Positions 1 to 7,103 of a stretch of DNA of 23,934 nt are shown here, piece after piece (position 1 is the stretch's first letter; each line of letters begins with the position of its first letter). The stretch comes from a virus: positions 1 to 23,934 of the IMG/VR virus record IMGVR_UViG_3300020421_000140; one strand, written 5' to 3'. The position numbers and the translations under genes are program-made. The notes beneath the pieces were generated by a model. That model was not told the origin of the DNA. It searched no databases and saw nothing but the letters and a program-made list of their open reading frames with translations.

Positions 1-1
1 T

Positions 2-487
2 GGCGCAAGAGCCAATCAGTTTAAGGTAACAATGCCTTTTCCTGGTTACGCACAAGTTGGTGGAGAAATAGAAGACCTAGCATTCTTATGTAAAGCAACT
101 TCATTACCAGGTATGAACTTACCTAGTTTTAATGTTCCTTTCAGAGGAAGAAGTATTAAGATTGCTGGTGATAGAACAATAGAAGATTGGTCAATTACTG
201 TACTAAATGACACTAATTTCAAAATCAGAAATGCTTTTGAAAGATGGTCAAATGGTATCAATAACATGACAGATAACGAAGGCTTAACTAATCCAGCGGA
301 TTATCAAGTTGACGCATTTGTTGACCAATTAGATAGAAACGGTACAACGATTAAGAGTTACACTTTAAGAGGTGTATTCCCTACAATCATTGCTCCGATT
401 GAATTGAGTTATGACGAAGCTACGGCAATTGAAGAATTTGCTGTTACTATGGCATACCAATACTTTGAAACGAACACTACTACCTAA
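2..487 (+). CDS. 19: Tail tube protein gp19 (5' partial)
   Basis: T4 gp19 family, the protein that stacks into the inner tube of the contractile tail. The reading frame is already open at base 2 and reads GARANQFKVT before the first Met at 32, so the true start lies outside the window and the Met at 32 is internal. The visible 161 residues are close to the whole family length (T4 gp19 has 163). The stretch FLCKATSLPG followed by the RSIKIAGDRT strand and the IEDWSITVLND segment is characteristic of gp19 proteins, and the C-terminal YQYFE strand is also typical. It is followed by gp20, as in T4-like cyanophages. Known: the gp19 fold is shared by tube and baseplate proteins. Inferred: this is the main tube protein, because of its position next to the portal gene. 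Confidence 0.9.
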   Translation, partial: GARANQFKVTMPFPGYAQVGGEIEDLAFLCKATSLPGMNLPSFNVPFRGRSIKIAGDRTIEDWSITVLNDTNFKIRNAFERWSNGINNMTDNEGLTNPADYQVDAFVDQLDRNGTTIKSYTLRGVFPTIIAPIELSYDEATAIEEFAVTMAYQYFETNTTT

Positions 488-494
488 AAAGTAG

Positions 495-502
495 TATAAA
501 TA
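495..502 (+). promoter_or_regulatory. T4-type late promoter for gp20
   Basis: Exact TATAAATA octamer in the short gap after gp19. In T4 this element sits at about -13 to -6 and is read by the gp55 sigma factor, so transcription would start near 508. A Shine-Dalgarno AAAGGA (516-521) lies between it and the gp20 ATG. Confidence 0.8.
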
Positions 503-528
503 GATAATGAACAGTAAAGGAATATAGT

Positions 529-2034
529 ATGGCAGATTTATTTGGATTTTCTATAACAAGGGTCAAACCTAAACAGGATCCAAAGCAAAGCTTTACAACA
601 CCACAGGCAGATGACGGTACATCAACTGTCGCTGCCGGTGGTTATTTTGGCCAGTACCTTGACATGGAAGGTACTGCTAAAAATGAGCAGGACTTAATCA
701 GACGTTATAGAGAGATAGCACTTCATCCAGAGTGCGACATGGCAGTAGAAGACATTATCAACGAGGCTATCGTTGCGAATGAATTAAAGGACGCCGTAAA
801 ATTAAATTTAGAGAATTTACCATTTGGTAATGATGTTCGTAGAAAGATAGAAGACGAGTTTAAAGAAGTCTTACGTCTTATGAACTTCAATACTAAAGGG
901 CATGATATCTTTAGAAGATGGTACGTAGATGGCCGTTTATTCTATCATAAAGTAATTGATAGAGAAAGTACACACAAAGGTATCACAGAGTTAAGATACA
1001 TAGACCCACGAAAAATTAAGAAGATTAGAGAAATCAGGAAACAAAGACCTGACGGACCTACTCCATATGGTTTATCAGTTGTAGACCAAATGCAAGAGTA
1101 TTTTATCTTCAACGAAAAAGGAATTACAAATACTACATCTGGTGGTATTAAGATTGCCGTTGACGCAATCGCATTTTGTCCTTCTGGTTTAGTTGACCAG
1201 AATAAAAACATGGTGTTGTCTTATTTACATAAGGCAATTAAACCTGTCAATCAGTTAAGAATGATTGAAGACGCAGCTGTTATATACAGAATTGCGAGAG
1301 CACCAGAGAGACGTATATTTAAAATTGATGTAGGTAATCTACCTAAACAAAAGGCAGAGCAATACTTACGTGATGTTATGGCTAAGTATAGAAATAAACT
1401 TGTCTATGACGCACAGACAGGAGAAATCCGAGACGACAGAAATTACATGTCAATGTTGGAAGACTTCTGGTTACCAAGTAGAGAGGGTGGTAGAGGTACA
1501 GATATTTCTACATTGCCTGGTGGTCAAAACTTGGGAGAGATTGCAGACATTGAATACTTTAGAGCAAAACTTTATAGAAGTTTAAATGTTCCTGCTAGTA
1601 GATTAGAGGCGAACCAAGGATTTAACATGGGTCGTTCTACTGAAATTACTAGAGACGAACTTAAATTTACAAAGTTTGTTCAAAGATTAAGAAAGAAATT
1701 TACTGAACTGTTTAATGATATACTTCATACACAGTTAGTATTAAAAGCAGTAATAGCTGAAGAAGATTGGTTTACTGTTAAAGACCATTTACAATATGAT
1801 TTCTTACAAGACGGCCATTTTGCAGAATTAAAAAATGCGGAAATGTTAATGGAAAGATTGAGACTGGCTGACCAAATGAGAGATTACATTGGTAAATATT
1901 ATTCAATTGAGTATGTTCGTAAGCATGTGCTTAAACAAAACGAAAGAGAAATTGAAGATATTGATAAACAAATTAAACAAGAAGTTGATGATGGTATCAT
2001 AGCTGAACCGTCAACAGATAATGGAGAACTATAA
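529..2034 (+). CDS. 20: Portal vertex protein gp20
   Basis: Portal protein of the T4 gp20 family, 501 residues (T4: 524). It forms the dodecameric ring at one capsid vertex through which DNA is packaged and to which the neck attaches; in T4 it also nucleates head assembly. Recognisable segments are the N-terminal region with YREIALHPECDMAVEDIINEA (about residues 60-80), the RYIDPRKIKKIRE segment around 155-170, and the very conserved SRLEANQGFNMGRSTEITRDE region around 360-380, followed by the KFxxFVQRLRKKF helix. The start has AAAGGA seven bases upstream. The stop overlaps the next ATG (TAATG), so it is likely translationally coupled to the core protein downstream. Late promoter at 495-502. 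No odd features. Confidence 0.95.
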   Translation: MADLFGFSITRVKPKQDPKQSFTTPQADDGTSTVAAGGYFGQYLDMEGTAKNEQDLIRRYREIALHPECDMAVEDIINEAIVANELKDAVKLNLENLPFGNDVRRKIEDEFKEVLRLMNFNTKGHDIFRRWYVDGRLFYHKVIDRESTHKGITELRYIDPRKIKKIREIRKQRPDGPTPYGLSVVDQMQEYFIFNEKGITNTTSGGIKIAVDAIAFCPSGLVDQNKNMVLSYLHKAIKPVNQLRMIEDAAVIYRIARAPERRIFKIDVGNLPKQKAEQYLRDVMAKYRNKLVYDAQTGEIRDDRNYMSMLEDFWLPSREGGRGTDISTLPGGQNLGEIADIEYFRAKLYRSLNVPASRLEANQGFNMGRSTEITRDELKFTKFVQRLRKKFTELFNDILHTQLVLKAVIAEEDWFTVKDHLQYDFLQDGHFAELKNAEMLMERLRLADQMRDYIGKYYSIEYVRKHVLKQNEREIEDIDKQIKQEVDDGIIAEPSTDNGEL

Positions 2035-2414
2035 TGACAGAAAAAGTAAAATCATTTATTGATAATCTAGGCAAAGGTGCAAATGCAGAAGCTGGTGAGG
2101 CTTTTAAAGACGCATTAAGAGACAAAGTTGCCTCTGCTTTAGACCAACAAAGAATTGATGTAGCGAAGAATATCTTTACATCTACACCTGGACAAGGCGA
2201 CCAAGCAACAGCGTTTAGTGACCCTAAACCAGCAGTAATTGACCCAGGTGAAAGAACAGACGCAGTGCATGACACACAAGGTAATGAGATTGAATTTACT
2301 CCAGACGGTAACAATCCAGAACCATCAGCTGAGGTTCCTGAGGCGCCAGCCACAGAAGTTGAAGCACCAGTAGAAGCACCAGCGGCCGAGGTTCCAGCTG
2401 ATGCGAATATCTAA
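2034..2414 (+). CDS. Probable prohead core protein (gp67/gp68-like position)
   Basis: 126-residue acidic protein. Residues about 20-50 form a predicted amphipathic helix (AFKDALRDKVASALDQQRIDVAKNIF in overlapping parts), a pattern I associate with small prohead core proteins found between portal and protease genes of marine T4-like phages. The C-terminal third is a low-complexity Pro/Glu/Ala/Val tail with repeated EAP, EVP and VEAP units, likely unstructured. In T4 the small core proteins gp67 and gp68 are encoded exactly between gp20 and gp21 and are degraded by the gp21 protease during maturation. The start overlaps the gp20 stop and the end overlaps the next gene by 14 bases. The function is inferred from position and composition; the sequence is too divergent for me to choose between gp67 and gp68. 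Confidence 0.55.
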   Translation: MTEKVKSFIDNLGKGANAEAGEAFKDALRDKVASALDQQRIDVAKNIFTSTPGQGDQATAFSDPKPAVIDPGERTDAVHDTQGNEIEFTPDGNNPEPSAEVPEAPATEVEAPVEAPAAEVPADANI

Positions 2415-2643
2415 TCTATTTGAAGAAAAAAAAATAGTAGATAGTAAGACTTTCAGTAGTTTACCACCTTTACATAAAGAGGCGGTAACCGACATGTTTA
2501 CAATGATGGACAAATGTGACGGTAAAGATATTGTTATGGATGTGGAAGAATCAATTGATAAAGTTTCAGACTTCCACGACTTAAACACTTCTGTACTCTA
2601 TGATTACATAGAGGCAGAGACAGACGAACAACTAGGGAGTTAA
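2401..2643 (+). CDS. Unknown small acidic protein in head operon
   Basis: 80 residues, starting inside the end of the preceding gene (14-base overlap, different frame). It begins MRISNLFEEKKIVDSKTF and is rich in Asp and Glu, with mainly helical character and a conserved-looking SSLPPLHKEAVTDMFTMMDK segment. There are no Cys pairs, membrane segments or catalytic motifs. It lies between the likely core protein and a set of putative virion proteins, in the place where T4 has gp68, so a second core or scaffold component is possible. I do not recognise the family. The reading frame is intact and tightly packed with its neighbours, which supports it being a gene. Confidence 0.6.
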   Translation: MRISNLFEEKKIVDSKTFSSLPPLHKEAVTDMFTMMDKCDGKDIVMDVEESIDKVSDFHDLNTSVLYDYIEAETDEQLGS

Positions 2644-2645
2644 AG

Positions 2646-2882
2646 ATGGCGTGGGTAGATGTACCAGGTTCAAGTGCAGTTTGGCAGTATGAAAATTCTG
2701 CTACAGCGTCTAATACGTATCCTGATTCAGCTGACGGTGCAAACTCAACTGTATCTGGTGGTATAAGAACACACACAAGACCAGGAACTAATGCAGTTAC
2801 TAAAGTGTACCTTAGATGTAGAAAAAAAGGTACTACAGTTGAAAGAGGTGAGTTGTCAAAGACTTACTATGACGCACAATAA
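2646..2882 (+). CDS. Unknown small protein, possible virion component
   Basis: 78 residues. The ATG follows the previous stop by two bases, with GGGAG just upstream. The sequence is rich in Ser, Thr, Gly and aromatic residues (AWVDVPGSSAVWQYENS, TYPDSADGANSTVSGG) and ends with a basic KVYLRCRKKGTT segment; this looks like a small beta-rich structural domain rather than an enzyme. It overlaps the next ATG by one base (TAATG). The head-gene context and late promoters on both sides suggest a virion or assembly protein, but this is only inference from position. Confidence 0.6.
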   Translation: MAWVDVPGSSAVWQYENSATASNTYPDSADGANSTVSGGIRTHTRPGTNAVTKVYLRCRKKGTTVERGELSKTYYDAQ

Positions 2883-3256
2883 TGACTGTACAAGTTGAAC
2901 AAAAGTTAGATGATGGTTTTAAGACCATTGTTGGTGTAAAAGGATTTAAAAATGAGGTGTCTCAAAAGGTAGTAGATACACCTAAATTATTAAATGCAAC
3001 AAGTGAAAGTGTTATTTCAGTTGCAAATTTATATTATGATGTTATTGGTAAAGGTGAAGTTAAGATTTTTATTGATGACGAAGAACTAATAAGTTTTACT
3101 GGTGTAGGAAATTATGGTCTTAAACCAGAAGAATTAGATTTAAAAAAGAGCACCGAGGGTGGCAACAATGATGTATTCGTAACAAGTGATGTTAACGTAG
3201 ATACATTTTCAGTCGCTTTAGAGTGTCATAAGGAAACAGGTTTTACAAATGGCTGA
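2882..3256 (+). CDS. Unknown protein in head operon, possible virion protein
   Basis: 124 residues, beta-rich in appearance with alternating hydrophobic strands (LYYDVIGKGEVKIFIDDEELISF) and no catalytic or metal-binding motif. The N-terminal TVQVEQKLDDGFKTIVGVKG resembles a domain that would sit in a multi-component structural assembly. The start overlaps the previous stop (TAATG) and the end overlaps the next gene by eight bases, so the four genes 2646-3641 look like one translational unit. I do not recognise the family; decoration protein or head-associated protein is a guess from context. Confidence 0.6.
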   Translation: MTVQVEQKLDDGFKTIVGVKGFKNEVSQKVVDTPKLLNATSESVISVANLYYDVIGKGEVKIFIDDEELISFTGVGNYGLKPEELDLKKSTEGGNNDVFVTSDVNVDTFSVALECHKETGFTNG

Positions 3257-3641
3257 TATAGTAACAACACAAACAATCGCTGATACATCTGGTGTTAAGC
3301 ATGTAATTAAGATGACTAACGTATCAGATGGTACAGGAGAAAATTTAGTTAAAAAGGTTGACGCTTCAGAGTTAACTTTTATGACAGAAGATGGCGCTAG
3401 AACTATTGCAAGAATTTATTGGTCAATAAACACTACAGACACAAAGAGTGCTGTAGAGTTATATTGGTCAGGTACATCTAATGGTTTGGCGACAAGTTTA
3501 AGTGGGCAAGGTTCTTGGGATTTAAGGGTAAACGGTAATGGAATACCAAATAACGCAACTACACCAACGGGAGACGTGCTTTTATCTACTAAAAACTTCT
3601 CAAAAGACGATAACTACACAATAATTGTAGAGTTTAGATAA
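3249..3641 (+). CDS. Putative virion structural protein
   Basis: 130 residues. The pattern of this protein (MADIVTTQTIADTSG, then VIKMTNVSDGTGENLVKKVD, then RIYWSINTTDTKSAVELYW, ending in DDNYTIIVEFR) resembles a small beta-sandwich family that I recall as a recurrent, mostly uncharacterised structural protein of T4-like cyanophages and pelagiphages. No signal peptide, membrane helix or enzyme motif is seen. It overlaps the preceding gene by eight bases and is followed, after eight bases, by the late promoter of gp21. A role on the capsid surface or in the neck is plausible but not shown. Confidence 0.6.
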   Translation: MADIVTTQTIADTSGVKHVIKMTNVSDGTGENLVKKVDASELTFMTEDGARTIARIYWSINTTDTKSAVELYWSGTSNGLATSLSGQGSWDLRVNGNGIPNNATTPTGDVLLSTKNFSKDDNYTIIVEFR

Positions 3642-3648
3642 GTTTTTG

Positions 3649-3656
3649 TATAAATA
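3649..3656 (+). promoter_or_regulatory. T4-type late promoter for gp21
   Basis: Exact TATAAATA octamer eight bases after the stop of the preceding gene and 18 bases before the gp21 ATG. A purine-rich AGAGAGAGAA sequence (3661-3670) follows and probably serves as ribosome binding site. The predicted transcript start is near 3662. Confidence 0.8.
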
Positions 3657-3673
3657 GTACAGAGAGAGAACAT

Positions 3674-4318
3674 ATGAAACTAATTTCAGAAGAAGTACAA
3701 AACGCAGAATACATTACCGAAGAGGTTAATGGCGAAAAGAACTACAAAATTCGTGGTGTCTTTTTACAATCCGATATCAAAAATAGAAATGGACGAGTAT
3801 ATGAAAATGATATCTTACAGAAAGAAGTAAAAAGGTACAACTCAGAGTTTATCAATAAGAAAAGAGCCTTTGGCGAGTTAGGACATCCTGACGGACCAAC
3901 TGTAAATTTAGAACGAGTATCACACATGATTACGAAACTCTATCCAGACGGTAAAAATTTTATTGGTGAAGCAAAAATCATGGGTACACCATACGGTAAG
4001 ATTGTAAAAGGTCTTATAGATGAAGGCGCTCAATTAGGCGTATCATCAAGAGGTATGGGATCCTTGGTTCAAAAAGGTGGTGTGAACTACGTAGGAAATG
4101 ATTTCTACTTAGCTACAGCTGCCGACATTGTTGCAGACCCAAGCGCTCCAGACGCTTTCGTAGAAGGCATTATGGAACAAAGAGAGTGGGTATGGGATAA
4201 TGGTGTGTTAGTTGAGAGGGAAATTAATGAGTGGAAGAGTGAAATACAGAAGGCAAAATCTATTGCATTAGCAGAAGCTAAGGCGAAAGTCTTTCAGTCC
4301 TTTCTTAAAAAACTCTAA
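3674..4318 (+). CDS. 21: Prohead core protease gp21
   Basis: T4 gp21 family serine protease, 214 residues (T4: 212). It is built into the prohead core, then cleaves scaffold, core and capsid proteins after Glu in (L/I)xE|(A/G) sites during head maturation. Visible motifs are IRGVFLQSDIKNRNGRVY near 26-43, the catalytic-His box GELGHP (His71), the nucleophile box QLGVSSRG (Ser124/Ser125) and the AADIVADPSAPDAF box (151-162), typical of this protease clan. The C-terminal helix rich in Lys, Ala and Glu is likely removed by self-cleavage, as in the family. Its likely substrates gp22 and gp23 follow directly and carry matching cleavage sites (see findings). Confidence 0.93.
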   Translation: MKLISEEVQNAEYITEEVNGEKNYKIRGVFLQSDIKNRNGRVYENDILQKEVKRYNSEFINKKRAFGELGHPDGPTVNLERVSHMITKLYPDGKNFIGEAKIMGTPYGKIVKGLIDEGAQLGVSSRGMGSLVQKGGVNYVGNDFYLATAADIVADPSAPDAFVEGIMEQREWVWDNGVLVEREINEWKSEIQKAKSIALAEAKAKVFQSFLKKL

Positions 4319-4321
4319 ACT

Positions 4322-4329
4322 TATAAATA
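4322..4329 (+). promoter_or_regulatory. T4-type late promoter for gp22-gp23
   Basis: Exact TATAAATA octamer three bases after the gp21 stop. It would start transcripts near 4335 and give a leader of about 50 bases to gp22. No late promoter is seen directly before gp23, so gp22 and gp23 probably share this one. Confidence 0.8.
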
Positions 4330-4346
4330 ACCTTAACAACAATAAG

Positions 4347-4364
4347 AAAATAAACGTTTATTTT
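4347..4364 (+). repeat. 18-bp perfect palindrome in gp22 leader
   Basis: AAAATAAAC is followed directly by its reverse complement GTTTATTTT. It lies between the late promoter and the gp22 Shine-Dalgarno GAGGAG (4371-4376). In RNA it would make a weak A-U hairpin followed by one more U; in DNA it could be a protein-binding dyad. The function is unknown. Confidence 0.55.
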
Positions 4365-4384
4365 TACAAAGAGGAGATTTCTTA

Positions 4385-5548
4385 ATGGCCGATACAGAAA
4401 AAAATTTAGAGGCGTTAGAAGCAGTAGCAATAGAAGAGAATTCTATGGCTGACGCTCCGAAAAAGAATGCTGTTGCGGCTGAACCGAATCACTTGTCAAA
4501 CGAGGCAGAAGATTTAGGCGCAGCTGTGGTTAAACCCACGGACAGCAATCCGGACGCAACTAAGAAAGTAAAGGAAGTTTCTGGTCAAGCACCTCAAAAA
4601 TCTGAGGGTGCTCCTGATCCTATGCCGAAGTTAGATGACAAACATCCATCTAAAGCTATGGAATCAACAGAAACAGAAAACTCAGAAGATAAAGAAATTT
4701 CAGAAGGCGAAATGCCAGCAGGACTAAAGAAATATCTGGACAAGAAAGATGATAAAAAATCTGACGACAAAGAAGAATCTTACAAGTCTAAAAAGGAAGA
4801 TAAAGATGTTGACGTAAAAGAACACGTTGACGCTTTAATCGCCGGTGAAACTGACTTATCAGAAGAGTTTAAAGATAAGGCTGCTACGATTTTTGAAACA
4901 GCAATTAAATCTAAAGTTAAAGAGATTGCAGAAGAGATTGAAGCAGACTATAATAATAAATTTGAACAAGAAATGTCAACAGCAAAAGACGAATTGGTTG
5001 AAAAAGTAGACTCATACCTATCATACGTTGTAGAACAATGGATGAAAGAAAATGAGATTGCTTTAGAAAGAGGAATCAAGGGTGAAATCGCTGAAGACTT
5101 TATTGGTGGACTTAAAAAGTTATTTGAAGACCACTACATTGATGTTCCTGATGAAAAGTATGATGTTTTAGAAGCGCAAGCTGCTAAAGTTGACGACCTT
5201 CAAAAGAAACTAGATGAGCAAATTTCTAAGAACGTTGAGTTAAATCAAGGTGCTAAAGACCTACAAAGAAAAGAAATTGTAGCTGAAGCGTCTGCTGATT
5301 TAGCAGATACTTCAAAAGAGAAGTTTACTAAACTTGTTGAAGAGATTGAGTATTCGTCTAACGAAGACTTTAAGAAAAAAGTTGAGACAGTTAAACAGTC
5401 TTACTTTGGAAAAAGTACAGTTAGCGAAGATTTAGATGATGTGGCGGCTGGAGAGTCAACACTTAACAGTGATGACTTATCTTCTAGCATGGCTGCTTAC
5501 ACCGCCGCTATAAGCAAAACAAAAGATATGAAAATATCTATTAAGTAA
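4385..5548 (+). CDS. 22: Prohead scaffolding core protein gp22
   Basis: Main scaffold of the T4-type prohead, around which the capsid shell assembles and which gp21 later digests. It is 387 residues against 269 in T4. The extra length is an N-terminal, highly charged low-complexity region of about 140 residues rich in Asp, Glu, Lys, Pro and Ser. From about residue 145 onward the protein is a long helical, coiled-coil-prone segment; recognisable parts are EHVDALIAGETDLSEEFKDK (146-165) and the later WMKENEIALERGIKGEIAEDF region that is typical of gp22. An ISE|G sequence near residue 106 fits the gp21 cleavage rule. GAGGAG lies upstream of the ATG. It sits between protease and capsid genes, as in T4. 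Confidence 0.92.
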   Translation: MADTEKNLEALEAVAIEENSMADAPKKNAVAAEPNHLSNEAEDLGAAVVKPTDSNPDATKKVKEVSGQAPQKSEGAPDPMPKLDDKHPSKAMESTETENSEDKEISEGEMPAGLKKYLDKKDDKKSDDKEESYKSKKEDKDVDVKEHVDALIAGETDLSEEFKDKAATIFETAIKSKVKEIAEEIEADYNNKFEQEMSTAKDELVEKVDSYLSYVVEQWMKENEIALERGIKGEIAEDFIGGLKKLFEDHYIDVPDEKYDVLEAQAAKVDDLQKKLDEQISKNVELNQGAKDLQRKEIVAEASADLADTSKEKFTKLVEEIEYSSNEDFKKKVETVKQSYFGKSTVSEDLDDVAAGESTLNSDDLSSSMAAYTAAISKTKDMKISIK

Positions 5549-5568
5549 CATATAGGGAGAAAACAAAC

Positions 5569-6909
5569 ATGTACTTATCCGAAACACATGAAAAGAAATG
5601 GCAGCCAGTCCTAGAGCATCCTGATTTACCAAAAATCGGTGATTCTTACAGACGTGCCGTAACATCTGTTATCTTGGAAAACCAAGAAAGAGCTTCTAAA
5701 GAAGACAACGCTTTCTTAAATGAAGCAGCTCCTACTAACTCAACAGGTTCATCTGTTGCAAATTGGGATCCAATCCTAATTTCACTAGTTAGAAGAGCAA
5801 TGCCTAACCTTATCGCATACGATATCGCAGGCGTACAACCAATGACTGGTCCAACTGGTCTTATTTTTGCAATGAGAAGTAGATACACTTCACAAACTGG
5901 TGGCGAAGCTATGTTTGACGAAGCTGATACAGATTTCTCAGGTAGAAATGCTGCTGGTTCTGCTGTAGATGGTTATTCTACAACAGCACAAGGCGGAACA
6001 AATCCATCTGTACTAAACGACTCACCATCTGCTGGTGCCTACACAAAAGGTACTGCAATGACAACAGCTGCGGCTGAAGCATTAGGTGATGACTCTGGTA
6101 ACGCATTTGCTGAAATGGCATTCTCAATTGAGAAGTCAACTGTAACTGCTAAATCAAGAGCTCTTAAAGCCGAGTACACAATGGAACTTGCTCAAGACCT
6201 TAAAGCAATCCATGGTTTAGACGCTGAGACAGAACTTGCAAACATCTTATCTGCTGAAATTTTAGCAGAGATTAACAGAGAAGTTGTAAGAACTATCTAT
6301 ATCAACGCTGAAAAAGGTGCAGCTACAAACACAACTACTGCTGGTATCTTTGATTTAGATACAGACTCAAACGGTAGATGGTCAGTTGAAAGATTCAAAG
6401 GTCTTATGTTCCAATTGGAAAGAGACGCAAACAGAATCGCTCAAAGAACAAGAAGAGGAAAAGGTAATATGATTATCTGTTCTTCTGATGTTGCTTCAGC
6501 ACTTCAAATGGCTGGTGTTTTAGACTACACACCTGCATTAAACAATAACCTAAACGTTGACGATACTGGTAATACTTTTGCTGGTGTTCTTAACGGTAGA
6601 TTCAAGGTATACATTGACCCATACAGTGCAAACTCAAGCGCTAGCCAATACTATGTTGTTGGTTACAAAGGTACTTCACCTTATGACGCTGGTATGTTCT
6701 ATTGTCCATATGTACCACTACAAATGGTTAGAGCAGTTGGTCAGGACACGTTCCAACCGAAAATTGGATTTAAAACAAGATATGGTCTTGTTGCGAACCC
6801 ATTTGCTGAAACAGGCGCTCAGTCTGGTGCAGCTACTCCGGTTAATGACGCTGGTTCTGCTAACTCAAACAGATACTACCAAAGAGTGCAAATCGCAAAC
6901 TTAATGTAA
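5569..6909 (+). CDS. 23: Major capsid protein gp23
   Basis: HK97-fold major head protein of T4-like phages, 446 residues (T4: 521). The N-terminal part shows WQPVLEHPDLPKI and YRRAVTSVILENQ, then the prohead protease site L50-N51-E52|A53, so the mature form should begin APTNSTGSS, as is usual for marine gp23. Conserved downstream segments include NWDPILISLVRRAMPNLIAYD, GVQPMTGPTGLIFAMRSRY, SRALKAEYTMELAQDLKAIHG, RTRRGKGNMIICSSDVASAL and the C-terminal NRYYQRVQIANLM. The start is preceded by AGGGAGA (5553-5559). It probably shares the late promoter at 4322 with gp22 and is followed by a strong terminator, as expected for the most highly expressed structural gene. Confidence 0.97.
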   Translation: MYLSETHEKKWQPVLEHPDLPKIGDSYRRAVTSVILENQERASKEDNAFLNEAAPTNSTGSSVANWDPILISLVRRAMPNLIAYDIAGVQPMTGPTGLIFAMRSRYTSQTGGEAMFDEADTDFSGRNAAGSAVDGYSTTAQGGTNPSVLNDSPSAGAYTKGTAMTTAAAEALGDDSGNAFAEMAFSIEKSTVTAKSRALKAEYTMELAQDLKAIHGLDAETELANILSAEILAEINREVVRTIYINAEKGAATNTTTAGIFDLDTDSNGRWSVERFKGLMFQLERDANRIAQRTRRGKGNMIICSSDVASALQMAGVLDYTPALNNNLNVDDTGNTFAGVLNGRFKVYIDPYSANSSASQYYVVGYKGTSPYDAGMFYCPYVPLQMVRAVGQDTFQPKIGFKTRYGLVANPFAETGAQSGAATPVNDAGSANSNRYYQRVQIANLM

Positions 6910-6911
6910 TA

Positions 6912-6926
6912 TCTGTTCTTAACAGA
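6912..6926 (+). repeat. Short hairpin after gp23
   Basis: TCTGTT, a three-base loop, then AACAGA: a perfect 6-bp inverted repeat starting two bases after the gp23 stop and 11 bases before the terminator hairpin. It may protect the 3' end of the capsid mRNA from exonucleases. Confidence 0.5.
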
Positions 6927-6937
6927 AATAATGAAAG

Positions 6938-6965
6938 AGGGCGGCTTTATGTCGCCCTTTTTTTT
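6938..6965 (+). terminator. Rho-independent terminator after gp23
   Basis: AGGGCGGC, loop TTTAT, GTCGCCCT, followed by eight T residues. The eight-pair stem contains one G-U pair. It is a classic intrinsic terminator ending the head gene block. Confidence 0.92.
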
Positions 6966-6992
6966 AGCCTAAAACAAACAAAGGAGATTACC

Positions 6993-7088
6993 ATGGATCC
7001 TAACAGTTATTGGTTCACGGCACTATTGATAGCAGCTTTGGTTTTTATCGCTCTTTTTATGAAACCAGGACACACTGCTATATTCTAA
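6993..7088 (+). CDS. 31-residue single-span membrane microprotein
   Basis: A short gene between the gp23 terminator and the next tail gene. The product reads MDPNSYWFTALLIAALVFIA followed by LFMKPGHTAIF. Residues about 7-23 form one uninterrupted hydrophobic segment long enough to span the membrane, with a short polar N-terminus and a Lys/His-containing C-terminus. A strong Shine-Dalgarno AAGGAG (6981-6986) lies six bases upstream of the ATG, which is the best argument that it is translated. The stop (TAA, 7086-7088) is close to the start of the next gene. I do not recognise the family. Possible roles are a holin-like or antiholin peptide, superinfection exclusion, or binding to a membrane complex; none can be decided from sequence. 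Confidence 0.6.
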   Translation: MDPNSYWFTALLIAALVFIALFMKPGHTAIF

Positions 7089-7090
7089 TG

Positions 7091-7098
7091 GATAAATA
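7091..7098 (+). promoter_or_regulatory. Possible degenerate late promoter
   Basis: GATAAATA differs from the late octamer in the first base only and lies 13 bases ahead of the ATG at 7104. The gene after it is a tail component, so late expression is expected. With a start near 7104 the transcript would be leaderless, which weakens the call. Confidence 0.3.
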
Positions 7099-7103
7099 GT
7101 AGT

